Notes under the pieces: model-generated | The model's input: only the letters and a program-made list of their open reading frames with translations | Database searches by the model: none | What the model was told of the DNA's origin: nothing | In this document: positions 26,600-36,175 of the stretch, in pieces | Position numbering within the stretch: the stretch's first letter is position 1 | Layout: the number at the start of each line of letters is the position of its first letter | Program-made: the position numbers and the translations under genes | From: Bacillus yapensis | GTDB lineage: Bacteria; Bacillota; Bacilli; Bacillales; Cytobacillaceae | NCBI RefSeq assembly: GCF_005280205.1 | Contig: NZ_SUND01000003.1 | Span: 124,001-188,000 of the forward strand | DNA: 64,000 nt | Direction of reading: 5' to 3'

Positions 26600-27638
26600 A
26601 AACCCATCGCTCATATTCGGATTCCTTAATGTAGCCTAATGCGATGCCTTTCTTGATAACATCCTTTAACGTCTTATACGGATATGCCTCTTCATTATGC
26701 ATAACACTTGTTAATGCTCTGCCCGTTAATAACTCAAATACACTAGCTCTTTTTAAGCGATGATTGGTAAAGCAATAAGGTGGGCAGATGCCTTCGCAAA
26801 AAGGACATTCTAATTCCACTAATCTTTGCGCAGCAACCGCCACAAGCGTTTGTTCCACTTCTAATTTATTGACTCCAAACTCCAATAAGCGGTAAATCGC
26901 TCCCTTTGCGTCCCGAGTATGCATGGTGCTTAAAACGAGATGCCCTGTTAAAGAAGCACGCACAGCTATCTTTGCCGTTTCGCTATCGCGTATTTCGCCG
27001 ACCATAATAATGTCTGGGTCATGCCGTAAAATTGCTTTTAAGCCTGTGGCATATGTCACCCCTGCTTTTTCATTTACCTGTACCTGCAAAATGGATTCTT
27101 GCTCCTTCTCAATTGGATCTTCAAGGGTAATGACATTTCGGTCAAAAATATGGGAAACTTCGTTTAGTAAGGAATATAAAGTCGTGGATTTCCCAGATCC
27201 AGTTGGACCTGTAAGGATCACTAATCCGTGGGCATGATTAAGGAGCGCTAATAATTTTGTCGTAATCTCAGGGAAAAGGGAGATTTTATAAAAAGGAATT
27301 TGCTCTTGCTGAGGGAGGATACGGATGACGAGGCTTTCTTTTTGGTTTGCCGGCAAAGTAGATAAACGAAGTCCAACGTCAAAGCCTTTATATTGAATGG
27401 AAAAGGCTCCGCTTTGAGGACGTCTTTTTTCTCCGATATCCATGGATGCAGTAAATTTGAAATGAGAAATTAATCTGTCGCAATCTTCTTTCGGAAAATG
27501 GAATCTAGGGACCAGTCTGTTCCCCATTCTAAATTGGATGAGAGTATCTTTTTTGCGAGGAACAATGTGGATGTCTGAGGCATTATTTCGAATAGCATCT
27601 TTCACAATGCGGTCGGCTATCGCTTCAATTGATTTCAA
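26580..27638 (-). CDS. comGA: competence ATPase ComGA
   Basis: A 352-residue GspE/PilB-type traffic ATPase. Walker A 'GPTGSGKSTTLYSLLN', the Asp box 'VITLEDPIE', Walker B 'DIIMVGEIRDSETA' and the His box 'STMHTRDAKGAIYRLLE' are present, and a cysteine cluster 'CPFCEGICPPYC' lies near residue 265-280. It powers pseudopilus assembly and marks the competent cell pole. I chose TTG at 27638 because this gives 'MKSIEAIADRIVKDA...ASDIHIVPR', which aligns with B. subtilis ComGA, and AAGGTGG lies upstream. First gene of comGA-GG. Confidence 0.93.
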   Translation of the reverse strand: MKSIEAIADRIVKDAIRNNASDIHIVPRKKDTLIQFRMGNRLVPRFHFPKEDCDRLISHFKFTASMDIGEKRRPQSGAFSIQYKGFDVGLRLSTLPANQKESLVIRILPQQEQIPFYKISLFPEITTKLLALLNHAHGLVILTGPTGSGKSTTLYSLLNEVSHIFDRNVITLEDPIEKEQESILQVQVNEKAGVTYATGLKAILRHDPDIIMVGEIRDSETAKIAVRASLTGHLVLSTMHTRDAKGAIYRLLEFGVNKLEVEQTLVAVAAQRLVELECPFCEGICPPYCFTNHRLKRASVFELLTGRALTSVMHNEEAYPYKTLKDVIKKGIALGYIKESEYERWVYEDEKT

Positions 27639-27894
27639 AAATAATAACACCACCTTTTCTTATCTCTAACTGATTTATTTCGACAGATTTCCTCCTTTTC
27701 CTTCTTAGACACATAATGTTCGAAAATTGCCCACATTTTTCCTATCATAACCTGCGAATACCTTCAAAACCTAAGGATGTTCAATAATTCGCCATTTAAA
27801 TGTGAACATTTTCTAAACTTATAGTGATTACAGTGTTAACCTCTATCCCCTGTATTATAATGGAATAAAATTATGCGGCCCTGAGGTGAATAAT
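27639..27894. promoter_or_regulatory. divergent control region, comGA / HTH regulator
   Basis: A 256-base region between divergent genes. A TATAAT for the + strand gene lies near 27856. TGTTC occurs at 27717-27721 and 27778-27782 in similar settings (TGTTCGAAAATT and TGTTCAATAATT), and its complement GAACA at 27804-27808. No ComK box of the AAAA-N5-TTTT pair type was found. Confidence 0.4.
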
Positions 27895-28593
27895 ATGGAG
27901 AAGACACTAAAAATCACGAACGTACTATCTGATCCAACCCGTTACTATATTTATCAGTACATTACCAAAAGACATCAAGACGTAACCGTTCAAGAGATTG
28001 CTGATCACTTTGAGATCCATCCAAACGTAGCGAGATTACACCTAACAAAGCTAGAAGATGTCAATATGCTTATTTCTGAAACGAAGAAAACAGGTAAAGG
28101 TGGAAGACCAAGTAGACTTTATCGACTTTCCGATGATGTAATCCAATTAAACTTTCCATTCAGAGATTATCAATTGCTCTCCAAAATTGCCATTGAGACA
28201 TTTATCTCTTTAGGTGACGAAGGCAAGCAAGCTTTATTTACGACTGGTAAAAAATTCGGGGCTGAATTAATCAATCAAGACATATCCAGAAATCAAAGCC
28301 AAGAGGACCTATCTTTTGAACAGAAGTTAACTATTCTAAAAAATGCTGCGACAATGGCAGGCTTTTATCCTGAATTTGAAGCAAACGACGACTATTCAAA
28401 GATTTATTTTCAAATTTTTAATTGTCCATTCAAAGAGTTGGCTCATGAGCATACAGAAACGGTATGTACGACACATTATGAATTTTTAAAAGGAATGTTT
28501 GAATCATTATTTGATAAAGTGGAATTAATCGAAAAAGAAAATATGCTTGATGGATGCAGTTCTTGTTCTTATCACGCATTAGTTGCAAAGTAG
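27895..28593 (+). CDS. HTH regulator with C-terminal Cys cluster
   Basis: A 232-residue DNA-binding protein. The N-terminal winged helix (residues 1-85: 'NVLSDPTRYYIYQYI', 'TVQEIADHFEIHPNVARLHLTKLEDVNMLI', 'GKGGRPSRLYRLS') is of the SufR/ArsR-like type. The C-terminal part has spaced cysteines ('NCPFKEL', 'VCTTHYEF', 'GCSSCSYHA') that could bind a metal or an iron-sulfur cluster, as in SufR-like regulators. GAGGTGA places the start at ATG 27895. It is found beside yqgY and divergent from comGA in several Bacillaceae, by recollection. The regulon is unknown. Confidence 0.82.
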   Translation: MEKTLKITNVLSDPTRYYIYQYITKRHQDVTVQEIADHFEIHPNVARLHLTKLEDVNMLISETKKTGKGGRPSRLYRLSDDVIQLNFPFRDYQLLSKIAIETFISLGDEGKQALFTTGKKFGAELINQDISRNQSQEDLSFEQKLTILKNAATMAGFYPEFEANDDYSKIYFQIFNCPFKELAHEHTETVCTTHYEFLKGMFESLFDKVELIEKENMLDGCSSCSYHALVAK

Positions 28594-28678
28594 AAATTCA
28601 AACTATTATTTACTTTTTGTTGCCGTTTACTTTATAATATGAAAGTGATGGACTCGCAGGAAAAAGGAGGGAAAACAT

Positions 28679-28921
28679 ATGGATCGTATGTACAGAGTAA
28701 TGGGCTTCTGGACTGGTATCTTCGCCGTGATGTTCTACCTAGGCGATATGTACACGATGTCTCTAGTTTTCTTTGGTCAAACAGGATTTTTTGTATTGCT
28801 TAGCTACTTAAAGCTAACTGAACGTATGTATATTTATGTTTTTGGAGCATATTTAACTGTCTTCTTCATAGGATTTACATACTATACAACATTCCTCATG
28901 ACTCCAGGAGTGGGACATTAA
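28679..28921 (+). CDS. yqgY: DUF2626 membrane protein YqgY
   Basis: An 80-residue membrane protein with three hydrophobic segments that matches the DUF2626/YqgY family in length and in 'MGFWTGIFAVMFYLGDMYTMSLVFFGQTGFF'. Function unknown. AAAGGAGGG lies six bases before the ATG. Order relative to yqgX agrees with B. subtilis. Confidence 0.88.
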   Translation: MDRMYRVMGFWTGIFAVMFYLGDMYTMSLVFFGQTGFFVLLSYLKLTERMYIYVFGAYLTVFFIGFTYYTTFLMTPGVGH

Positions 28922-28953
28922 TAAGCACGTCAGAACTCATCTATACTTAATAT

Positions 28954-28984
28954 AAAAAAGCGATGGAACTCCATCGCTTTTTTA
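28954..28984. terminator. bidirectional terminator
   Basis: AAAAAAGCGATGG pairs with CCATCGCTTTTTT around a three-base loop. It ends yqgY, and its distal arm overlaps the stop codon of the convergent methyltransferase gene. Confidence 0.85.
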
Positions 28985-30043
28985 TATACCCTTTTTCTGA
29001 ATGCACACATGGAACAGCGAGCTCATGCCTGAAGGAAGAATAAGACTTCTAATCGCACGATTTCTGCGACTCACTTCTGAAAAAGGATTCGGGTCATAAT
29101 GGTCTTCTAATTCCTGTAATAGCCCAATCGATAGGAAAAACTCATCTTGCCGTTGCTTACTAACAAAGCATAAGCCTTCTTTTTCTCCTGAACGAATCAA
29201 TCCATCAAAATGAATATGGCTGGTAATATCCATCTCACCAGGCTCCTGCAAAACATTATGTACCTGTTCGTGCTTGTAATAACCTCTTAAGCTTCCGTCT
29301 CGATGAATAGGCTCCATCCATTCTTCATCCGTATATCCATAATCTACGGATATCACTAATCCTCGTTCTAGCATTTGCGAAATTCGCTGAACTAGCTCTT
29401 CCATCGCTAATGGGATTTCAATTCGCTGATTTTCGGCCAGTGTTAAATTACTTTCTCTCAAAAACTGTTCAATATCGTTATTTTCCAACAATACATATTT
29501 CTCTACAAACTGATCGTTTTCAACAGATACCATGACCTCCATCATTGTTCCATTCTTCTTTTCTACGACATGAACAGGAAGTGCATCAAACAACTCATTA
29601 GAAAAGACTAGGCCTGTGAAAGGTTTCAACTCTTCAAGATTCTCAACCTGAAAGATTTGCTCGCCGATTGGAAGTATTTCTTTTTGCAACTCTCGATGAT
29701 ATGGACTTTCCTCGACGATAAAATATTGCAATAGCTCGCTCGTGTTTTTTGACCATTCATCAAGGAAGGCTGCAGCAAAACGACCATTTCCTGCTCCAAT
29801 TTCACAAATCTTTGCTGGCAAGTCATATTCCTTCATCAACTTCAAAAACCACTTGGCCATGATTCTTCCATAAATATCGGATATATTACTTGTCGTAATA
29901 AAATCTCCGCGTCTTCCTACTTTTTCCCCTTGTTTTATATAATAGCCCCATTTTGGATGGTACAGAGCGTCGCTAATAAAAGTCGCGTACGTAATCATTT
30001 TACTAGGCTGAGACAGGATTTTCTCCTTTAAATATGCTTTCAT
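28982..30043 (-). CDS. SAM-dependent methyltransferase, MidA/NDUFAF7 family
   Basis: A 353-residue class I methyltransferase (Methyltransf_28, formerly DUF185). Motifs: 'YYIKQGEKVGRRGDFITTSNISDIYGRIMAKWF', the SAM loop 'KICEIGAGNGRFAAAFL', 'VFSNELFDALPVHVV' and 'ISVDYGYTDEEW'. Mitochondrial NDUFAF7 methylates an arginine of complex I, but the bacterial substrate is unknown. I chose ATG at 30043 because AAAGGAGAAC precedes it. Confidence 0.87.
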   Translation of the reverse strand: MKAYLKEKILSQPSKMITYATFISDALYHPKWGYYIKQGEKVGRRGDFITTSNISDIYGRIMAKWFLKLMKEYDLPAKICEIGAGNGRFAAAFLDEWSKNTSELLQYFIVEESPYHRELQKEILPIGEQIFQVENLEELKPFTGLVFSNELFDALPVHVVEKKNGTMMEVMVSVENDQFVEKYVLLENNDIEQFLRESNLTLAENQRIEIPLAMEELVQRISQMLERGLVISVDYGYTDEEWMEPIHRDGSLRGYYKHEQVHNVLQEPGEMDITSHIHFDGLIRSGEKEGLCFVSKQRQDEFFLSIGLLQELEDHYDPNPFSEVSRRNRAIRSLILPSGMSSLFHVCIQKKGI

Positions 30044-30153
30044 AAGTTCTCCTTTTCTATTTTCCACTATTGACATAGTGGAAACTTTGTACTATCCTAA
30101 AAGTAGTAGCTAAAACTTATCCCCTCCCATTGAATGAATAGAACATCCCCCAG

Positions 30154-30184
30154 AAAAGCCCTTCTCTTTTGAGAAGGGCTTTTC
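30154..30184 (-). terminator. terminator of yqgX
   Basis: AAAAGCCCTTCTC and GAGAAGGGCTTTT form a 13-pair hairpin directly behind yqgX on the minus strand. Confidence 0.75.
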
Positions 30185-30195
30185 TATTTGTTCCT

Positions 30196-30828
30196 TTAAA
30201 ATCCATTCAAAAACGGATTCGAATCCATCTCATTTTCAATTGTTGTTGTCTCTCCATGACCAGATAGCACAATCGTTTCCTCTGGTAGGACTAACAATTT
30301 TTTATGAATGCTGCTGATCAAAACCTCATGATTTCCGCCAGGTAGATCCGTTCTACCGATACTTCCTTGAAATAATGCGTCACCCGCTACGACAAATCCA
30401 TCATTTTTAAAATAGAAGGAGACACTACCAGGTGAATGCCCAGGAGTTTCAAATACTTCGAACGTAAAATCTCCTACTGTCATTTCACCCTCAGAAGTAA
30501 TCAATTGATCCGCCTGCTTCGCTTTAATTTGTCCCATCATAAAAAATTGAGAACCATTAAGAGAAGGATCCATCAACCAATTCTTTTCATTCGTATGAAT
30601 ATAAACAGGGATGTTATATTTATCTCGAATATCATCTACTGCGCCAATATGATCAAAATGGGCATGAGTTAAAAGGATGGCCTGCGGCTTAAGCTTTCTT
30701 TGCTCAAGACGGTTTATCAATTTTTTACCCTCTTCGCCTGGATCAAAGATTAAGCAATTTTTCTTATAATCTGCAACTATGTAACAATTCGTTTGTAAAG
30801 GGCCTAAAGGGATTTGTTCCCAATTCAT
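30196..30828 (-). CDS. yqgX: metallo-beta-lactamase-fold hydrolase YqgX
   Basis: A 210-residue glyoxalase II-like hydrolase. The metal motif 'LTHAHFDHIGAVDDI' (HxHxDH), 'ETPGHSPGSVSFYF' and 'VAGDALFQGSIGRTDLPGG' carry all ligands of the binuclear zinc site, and the final His is in 'LSGHGETT'. Probably hydrolyses a thioester of bacillithiol or another small thiol; substrate unproven. CAGGAGGTG precedes the ATG. Confidence 0.9.
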   Translation of the reverse strand: MNWEQIPLGPLQTNCYIVADYKKNCLIFDPGEEGKKLINRLEQRKLKPQAILLTHAHFDHIGAVDDIRDKYNIPVYIHTNEKNWLMDPSLNGSQFFMMGQIKAKQADQLITSEGEMTVGDFTFEVFETPGHSPGSVSFYFKNDGFVVAGDALFQGSIGRTDLPGGNHEVLISSIHKKLLVLPEETIVLSGHGETTTIENEMDSNPFLNGF

Positions 30829-31067
30829 GAATGCCCACCTCCTGAAAAAGAAATACTAATTCTATATTACACAAAATGTATGCATTTTCACAATTCTAAT
30901 ATCTCTTGAAGCACAATGACATAGAAGTGTCATTTTTAAACCTCGACAAACATTCAGAAAAGCTTTAAAATAGTAACGAATGCAATCATTATTGATCAAT
31001 CATACATACGGGTGTAATGCCTGAATGCGAAGTTAACCGATGATTATGACATAAAGGGGGCTATAAA

Positions 31068-31241
31068 ATGGGATTAGTAATCATTTTTGCTTTAGTAACC
31101 TTATTCGCAGGATACGGTACATTTTCAGCATTAAAAAACAAAAATGTTCTTGGCATACTGTTTGGCGGAGGTTCATTTCTTGTTTTTGGATGGTTTACTG
31201 TTATGACTGTAATTAACAGCGGATACCCTGCTTTACACTAA
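31068..31241 (+). CDS. yqgW: DUF2759 small membrane protein YqgW
   Basis: A 57-residue protein with two hydrophobic helices: 'MGLVIIFALVTLFAGYGTFSALKNKN' and 'GILFGGGSFLVFGWFTVMTVI'. It matches the short DUF2759/YqgW family. AAAGGGGG lies nine bases before the ATG at 31068. It is easily missed because of its size, but it is in the expected place between yqgX and yqgU. Function unknown. Confidence 0.85.
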   Translation: MGLVIIFALVTLFAGYGTFSALKNKNVLGILFGGGSFLVFGWFTVMTVINSGYPALH

Positions 31242-31253
31242 AAAAATCATGTT

Positions 31254-31284
31254 AAAAAGGACTGAAACGCTCAGTCCTTTTTTT
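31254..31284. terminator. bidirectional terminator
   Basis: AAAAAGGACTGA and TCAGTCCTTTTT pair around a five-base loop. It ends yqgW on the + strand and holds the stop of yqgU on the minus strand. Confidence 0.85.
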
Positions 31285-32446
31285 CATTTACCAGAGTTAT
31301 TATTTTTTTCGATTCAATATCAATCAACTTTTCCAAATAATATCCGCTCAAACATTTTTGTCCATCTGGAGAGCAGCTTATTGGCGTGTTCTCCATTCCA
31401 TCAAACAGAACCTCATTCTCTCCGCTATCCAATTGATAAGAAACTAATTGAAAGCCTTCCTGGTAAACATCTGCCTCTGTCGAATACAAAGGCTGATACG
31501 TCAAAAAGGTATTCGTTTTTTCATTATAGTCGTAATAAGGAACTAGCCAATCCGAATATCTCGAGAGATGGGGAGTTTCAAATGAAAAAATCTCATTTGT
31601 ATCTTGATAAAAAGTGTAGCGAGCTTTTTTCTCATCTAGCTCATCTGCTCCGACAGCCACAGAAACATCCCCAAACGAATCAACTTGAAAAATTTCGGCT
31701 AAATAATCATTACTGGCGCCTGTTTCCAAATCAAATTTCTTGGCATCTGCATACAGTGAAGGCTCCTCGATATTCCAGTCCAAATACAGGAGCTTCTCTT
31801 TTGATAGCCAATATCCAAAAGGCTGAGGCATAGCCACTTCGGTCATGGATGATTGCATCAAATCCATTTCCCAAACGGTAAAATCCCAATCCTCTGTAAA
31901 GGATGTAATGAGGATAGATGAGTCGTCAAACGGATTCCATTCGATACTTAGTTCTGAAGAAGGAATGCTTTTTTCCATTACGGGTTCTCCATTTAATGTA
32001 AGAACAGTTAGTAAAGCTTCATTCGTAGAAGGAGCTGAATGGACGATGAAGTATTCTTTTGATGGACTTATCATAACGGACACAATCGGAGATTCACTTT
32101 CAAAGAGTAGATTATCTGATCCATTTTTAATACTATGAGAATACACATTTGCCCCAGAACTACCCTCTAATATGTATAAAACGTGCTCATTGTCTGCCCA
32201 ACCACTAATGGTTTGAAATACACCATCTTTCACTTGTATAGGGGCAATTCTGTCTGTTGATATTACTTCTTCTTTCTCCTCTACACTGGTCTCTTGTTTA
32301 GGGGACGAGTCGGAAGTTTTTGTTTCATCTTTTTCATTTTCATCGTCTCTTTGACATCCTTCCAATATCAATAATAGGGTAAAAATACCTAAAAACAGAA
32401 ATATTGTCATCTCTGCCGGTAATACATTTTTTTGCATTCCTCTCAC
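31271..32446 (-). CDS. yqgU: YqgU-like lipoprotein
   Basis: A 391-residue exported protein. An N-terminal hydrophobic stretch ends in 'LLILEGC', a plausible lipobox, followed by an acidic, Ser/Thr/Glu-rich linker (about residues 32-65) and a body of WD-like strands ('GWADNEHVLYILEGSSGANVYSHSI', 'SIEWNPFDDSSILITSF', 'CSPDGQKCLSGYY'), suggesting a beta-propeller. GTG at 32446 has GGAGGTGG just upstream. Name is by position and architecture; function unknown. Confidence 0.75.
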   Translation of the reverse strand: MRGMQKNVLPAEMTIFLFLGIFTLLLILEGCQRDDENEKDETKTSDSSPKQETSVEEKEEVISTDRIAPIQVKDGVFQTISGWADNEHVLYILEGSSGANVYSHSIKNGSDNLLFESESPIVSVMISPSKEYFIVHSAPSTNEALLTVLTLNGEPVMEKSIPSSELSIEWNPFDDSSILITSFTEDWDFTVWEMDLMQSSMTEVAMPQPFGYWLSKEKLLYLDWNIEEPSLYADAKKFDLETGASNDYLAEIFQVDSFGDVSVAVGADELDEKKARYTFYQDTNEIFSFETPHLSRYSDWLVPYYDYNEKTNTFLTYQPLYSTEADVYQEGFQLVSYQLDSGENEVLFDGMENTPISCSPDGQKCLSGYYLEKLIDIESKKIITLVNEKKD

Positions 32447-32601
32447 TCATCCACCTCCGTCCATAAAGCATCTATACTAATAATACGACAATTTTACATA
32501 AATGTTTCAAAAATATTTCAAAAATGTCTTTTTTGTAACTTTAGATGTATATTAACAAGATTCCCTCGGAAATAAATGAACCAAGAGACCTATATTTCAT
32601 C

Positions 32602-32627
32602 AAAAAAAGCCGCAATAACGGCTTTCT
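32602..32627 (-). terminator. terminator of yqgT
   Basis: AAAGCCG/CGGCTTT hairpin with a T run on the minus strand. Confidence 0.8.
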
Positions 32628-32632
32628 CAAAT

Positions 32633-33820
32633 TTACATATATATTGATGCCAAGAATATCCCGAAAAATTCATCATAGATTTCATCGAATTGGGAAAGTG
32701 GCAAAGGATTGATCCCTAATCCAAGCTCTATCGTAAATCCTGGTTTGCGAAACTCTTGGATAAACCAGTCTTTATAGCCGGCATAGCTATCAATATAGCG
32801 TACAGACTGATAACCACTCACACGTTCAAATTCCTGCGCAAGAAGGATCGATTCACTTGGCTCCATCCCTTCATATCCCCAATAGAATTCCTCTCCTTGG
32901 GTGTGAATCGCAAGGAGCCTATCAAACTGTCGTACACGTGCTAAATTAGCCATAGCGATGGTCTCGGGTTCAGATAATGGAGTTTCACCAGGATAGTCAC
33001 GAGGTGCCGGAGCCTTTTCCTCTTTTCTTTCCTTTTCAATCTCCCATTTAGCCGGAAACTGATTGTTCAAATCAACACCCCTGATATTAGCTTTCCAGCC
33101 TGTAAAATCTGTACTTCCTCGATTGATTCCAACAAGCTCTTCTCGCATCTCTGAAGGCGGGCCATTTAGTACTAGATCGACACCATCTGGATTTACCATT
33201 GGAACAATGGAGAGCTCCGCTGTCTCGTATAAGGGTAGAGGTGAGAATCCACGAATGGAGTTTCCATTTGTTAATGATAACAAGAAGGTATTTAGACATG
33301 CCATTAAGATAGCTGAAGTAATCCATTCATTTGCGTGAAAGGAAGCATTGAGATGGACCTTCTTTTCTCCTTTTCCTATCCGTATTTCTTGAATCGGCTT
33401 TCCTAAGACACTTTGACCGATCGTTTCAATTCGTATAAAGGGATATACCTCCATTAATGCATTCAAATCTCGGCTTAAGGTGGAAAAATCGTACTCGATT
33501 TGCCTATCCAGAACAGGCGTAATCACTCTTTGTGGCAAAATAACCGATTGACCAATGACCAATTGTGTCGGATTTTGATTTTGATTTAAGAGTAATAGGG
33601 CATCTACTGTTAAATTTCGTCTTGTTGCAAGCCGCCAAAATGTATCTCCACCTTTTACGGTGTATGTTTGCGTTGTGAAACCCGGAATATGAACTGTCCG
33701 CCCAATTATTAACTGATTTGGGTTGAGATTAGGGTTTGAATCAATGAGTAGATTAAATGGAATCTGAAATAATTGACTATAGTACCACAGGGTATCTCCC
33801 GATCGGACTCGTACTTCCAT
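32633..33820 (-). CDS. yqgT: gamma-D-glutamyl-L-diamino acid endopeptidase, LysM-M14
   Basis: A 395-residue peptidoglycan peptidase of the YqgT type. Two LysM repeats (residues 1-47 'VRSGDTLWYYSQLFQIPFNLL...' and about 51-96 'YTVKGGDTFWRLATRRNLTVDAL...') bind the wall. The M14 carboxypeptidase domain follows with the zinc motif 'SFHANEWITSAIL' (HxxE), 'NPDGVDLVLNG', 'RGVDLNNQFPAKWE', the third zinc His in 'LLAIHTQGEE' and the catalytic Glu in 'PGFTIELGLG'. There is no signal peptide, which is usual for spore-cortex or lysate-acting homologues. Confidence 0.9.
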   Translation of the reverse strand: MEVRVRSGDTLWYYSQLFQIPFNLLIDSNPNLNPNQLIIGRTVHIPGFTTQTYTVKGGDTFWRLATRRNLTVDALLLLNQNQNPTQLVIGQSVILPQRVITPVLDRQIEYDFSTLSRDLNALMEVYPFIRIETIGQSVLGKPIQEIRIGKGEKKVHLNASFHANEWITSAILMACLNTFLLSLTNGNSIRGFSPLPLYETAELSIVPMVNPDGVDLVLNGPPSEMREELVGINRGSTDFTGWKANIRGVDLNNQFPAKWEIEKERKEEKAPAPRDYPGETPLSEPETIAMANLARVRQFDRLLAIHTQGEEFYWGYEGMEPSESILLAQEFERVSGYQSVRYIDSYAGYKDWFIQEFRKPGFTIELGLGINPLPLSQFDEIYDEFFGIFLASIYM

Positions 33821-33946
33821 TCTCTTTGCCTCCTTACTTCCATATATCCATCCTTGCGTAAGATAGATATCGAAAACTAGGTAGAAGCCTAATACGATAC
33901 ATACTATGAGAAAGCATCAAAAAAATGACCATAAAGTAAACAACAA

Positions 33947-33975
33947 AAAACCTGCCATATAAGCAGGTATTTTCA
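33947..33975 (-). terminator. terminator of yqgS
   Basis: ACCTGC and GCAGGT pair on the minus strand and are followed by TTTTTT. Confidence 0.75.
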
Positions 33976-33976
33976 T

Positions 33977-35866
33977 CTAATCCTTCAAATCTAAATTCGT
34001 TATCGCTTCTCCATTTCTCATATTTTCGTAGAAACGGAGCAAATCACCATATACAATCTTGTCCGAGTATTCCAGTTCAAATTTGGCTTTTTCGAAATAT
34101 GGCTCACAGCCACTGCCGTCCGTGACCTCCCCTGTTCGCTTATCATAACAAGTATCACGTGTATAAATATAATCCTTCGTGATAAAACTTCCATCTCTTA
34201 ACACAGTAAATTCAAGCTTATCTTTAGTAAATAAATCAGTTCCAAAATTGATATCTCTTTTTGTATCGACACCAAGCAAATGAAGGATGGTTGGTTTCAA
34301 ATCGATTTGACCTGAAACAGTGGAAATCGTCTTTCCTTTGTGCCCTGGAATATGAATAATTAAAGGGACCCGTTGAAGTTGCGTGCTGACAAATGGAGTA
34401 ACCTCTTCTCCCAAGTATTCCCCCATCGCTTTATTATGGTTTTCCGAAATCCCATAATGGTCACCATATAAAATAATTACTGAGTTCTCATATAATCCTT
34501 CATCTTTAAGACTTTGAATGAATTGCTTTAAAGCCTCATCTTGATACCTTACTGTTGGAAAATAATCATTTAGTGTATTGGAATTTGATGTGTACGGTTC
34601 AATCAGCTTATCTTCCTCATTTAAATCAAACGGAAAATGATTGGTTAAAGTAATAAACTTTGCGTAATAGGGGCTCGGCATTTCTTTTAAATGCTGTATT
34701 GACTGCTGAAAGAATTCAGCATCCTTCAGACCCCATCCTACCGAGTTTTCTTCAGTAACTTCATAATCACCAAGCTCATAAAAACGCTCGTAACCAAGAG
34801 ATTCATACATAATATCACGATTCCAAAAGCTCTTATTATTGGCATGAAGAGAGGCTGTATAATATCCATTATCGCTCAGAATTTTAGGGGTCGCCCTAAA
34901 CTCATTGCGCGAATGTGTAAAAAATACTGCTCCTCTCCCTAGAGGATATAACGAGTTATCTACCAAAAATTCTGAATCCGAAGTCTTCCCTTGCCCGGTT
35001 TGATGATAGAAGTTATCAAAATAATAGCTTTCCTTTATAAATTCGTTCAAAAAAGGGGTAATCTCTTCCCCATTGACCGTATTATTAATGACAAAGTTTT
35101 GCGTCGACTCCATGGAAACTAAAATAATATTTTTCCCTTTAGCTGCACCAAACATCTCTTCATTCGGTTCTTTATAATTCGCCCGAATATAGTTGCCAAT
35201 ATCGACTAGTTCGCTTCCATCCGCTAAAGCCCTCTGAGCTGAGGATTTGGATTGAAGGAATATATCATAGATGTGATAACTGTATGTACCAATATTCTTT
35301 ACAAGCATTTCTCTATCAAATGTACGAGTTAATAATTGCGGTCTCTCTGTCTCTGCCAACCCAAGATTCAAAAAGGTAACTCCAACGGCTACAAGAAAAT
35401 AAATTCTTTTTCCAACCTTTCCATAATTGGGCATGGCCACAAATGTCGGTTTGAATTTTAAAATGACTAGCAACAGAAAGAAATCAAGAAAATAAACCAA
35501 ATCCTTCAGGTGCATCAATTCACATGCACTGCTACCTAAGTCAGACATATTACTTGTTTGAAGTAGGACAGGCACTGTTAAAAAGTCATTAAAAAAGCGA
35601 TAAAACACGACGTTCGCAAATAGAACAACTGAAATGATGAAACTCGTTATTACAACATAGCGCTTTCGGTTTTTTTCTTTTAAAAGAAGGCTAATCCCTA
35701 ATACAAACATCAGAAAGCTTAAAGGATTAATAAATAGAATCAATTCTTGCTTCCAATTTTCAATATTTATTTCAAAACTAGTTTTATAGACAATATACGT
35801 TTTAAGCCAAAGAAGTACTATGGCCACTGCTGTGAATGACATGGTTGAAGGTACATATTTACGCAT
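33977..35866 (-). CDS. yqgS: lipoteichoic acid synthase-family protein YqgS
   Basis: A 629-residue membrane sulfatase-fold enzyme. Five N-terminal membrane segments (within residues 8-190) are followed by an extracellular phosphoglycerol transferase domain. Motifs include '[14 protein letters not shown]' (metal Glu), '[13 protein letters not shown]' with the catalytic Thr, 'YHQTGQ', '[12 protein letters not shown]', and 'YGDHYG' (metal Asp and His). It transfers glycerol phosphate from phosphatidylglycerol onto the growing teichoic acid. In B. subtilis YqgS is a secondary LTA synthase beside LtaS. GGGGGG precedes the ATG. Confidence 0.92.
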   Translation of the reverse strand: MRKYVPSTMSFTAVAIVLLWLKTYIVYKTSFEINIENWKQELILFINPLSFLMFVLGISLLLKEKNRKRYVVITSFIISVVLFANVVFYRFFNDFLTVPVLLQTSNMSDLGSSACELMHLKDLVYFLDFFLLLVILKFKPTFVAMPNYGKVGKRIYFLVAVGVTFLNLGLAETERPQLLTRTFDREMLVKNIGTYSYHIYDIFLQSKSSAQRALADGSELVDIGNYIRANYKEPNEEMFGAAKGKNIILVSMESTQNFVINNTVNGEEITPFLNEFIKESYYFDNFYHQTGQGKTSDSEFLVDNSLYPLGRGAVFFTHSRNEFRATPKILSDNGYYTASLHANNKSFWNRDIMYESLGYERFYELGDYEVTEENSVGWGLKDAEFFQQSIQHLKEMPSPYYAKFITLTNHFPFDLNEEDKLIEPYTSNSNTLNDYFPTVRYQDEALKQFIQSLKDEGLYENSVIILYGDHYGISENHNKAMGEYLGEEVTPFVSTQLQRVPLIIHIPGHKGKTISTVSGQIDLKPTILHLLGVDTKRDINFGTDLFTKDKLEFTVLRDGSFITKDYIYTRDTCYDKRTGEVTDGSGCEPYFEKAKFELEYSDKIVYGDLLRFYENMRNGEAITNLDLKD

Positions 35867-36096
35867 CTATTTCCCCCCTTGTTGCTTGGACACGCCCTAT
35901 ATTTTTTACATTTTTTAGTATATCTAAAAGAATCAAGGATTATCTTAATACTTTTTTTACAAAAGATCAAACCGATTTTTTGCAAAATTTTGTAATGTAA
36001 ATTATTTTCCACACAAGTATAAGACGATCGAAGGAAGAAAAGGTTTCAAGTTTGTCCAATTTTGCAGTTGATTTTCAAAATCAACACTTTGGAACC
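35867..36096. other. intergenic region upstream of yqgS
   Basis: AT-rich region with no gene. A near-perfect inverted repeat GTTGATTTT/AAAATCAAC lies at about 36067-36085 in the yqgS upstream region. No promoter with consensus spacing stood out. Confidence 0.4.
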
Positions 36097-36157
36097 ATAA
36101 AAAATCCCACAGCAACGAATAACACTTAAGTGTTATTCACAAAACTGTGGGATTTGC
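36097..36157 (-). terminator. terminator of glcK
   Basis: AAATCCCACAG (36102-36112) pairs with CTGTGGGATTT (36145-36155), with T following on the minus strand. The loop holds a perfect 22-base palindrome at 36117-36138 (arms GAATAACACTT and AAGTGTTATTC), giving a two-level hairpin. Confidence 0.85.
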
Positions 36158-36175
36158 ATTTATTTAATCATCGAA

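Noticed and set aside
27639-27894. ComK boxes upstream of comGA
   Set aside because: AAAA and TTTT runs occur but not as AAAA-N5-TTTT pairs with the known spacing.
31249-31833. 194-codon + strand frame antisense to yqgU
   Set aside because: It begins in a terminator and has no ribosome-binding site; it shadows yqgU.
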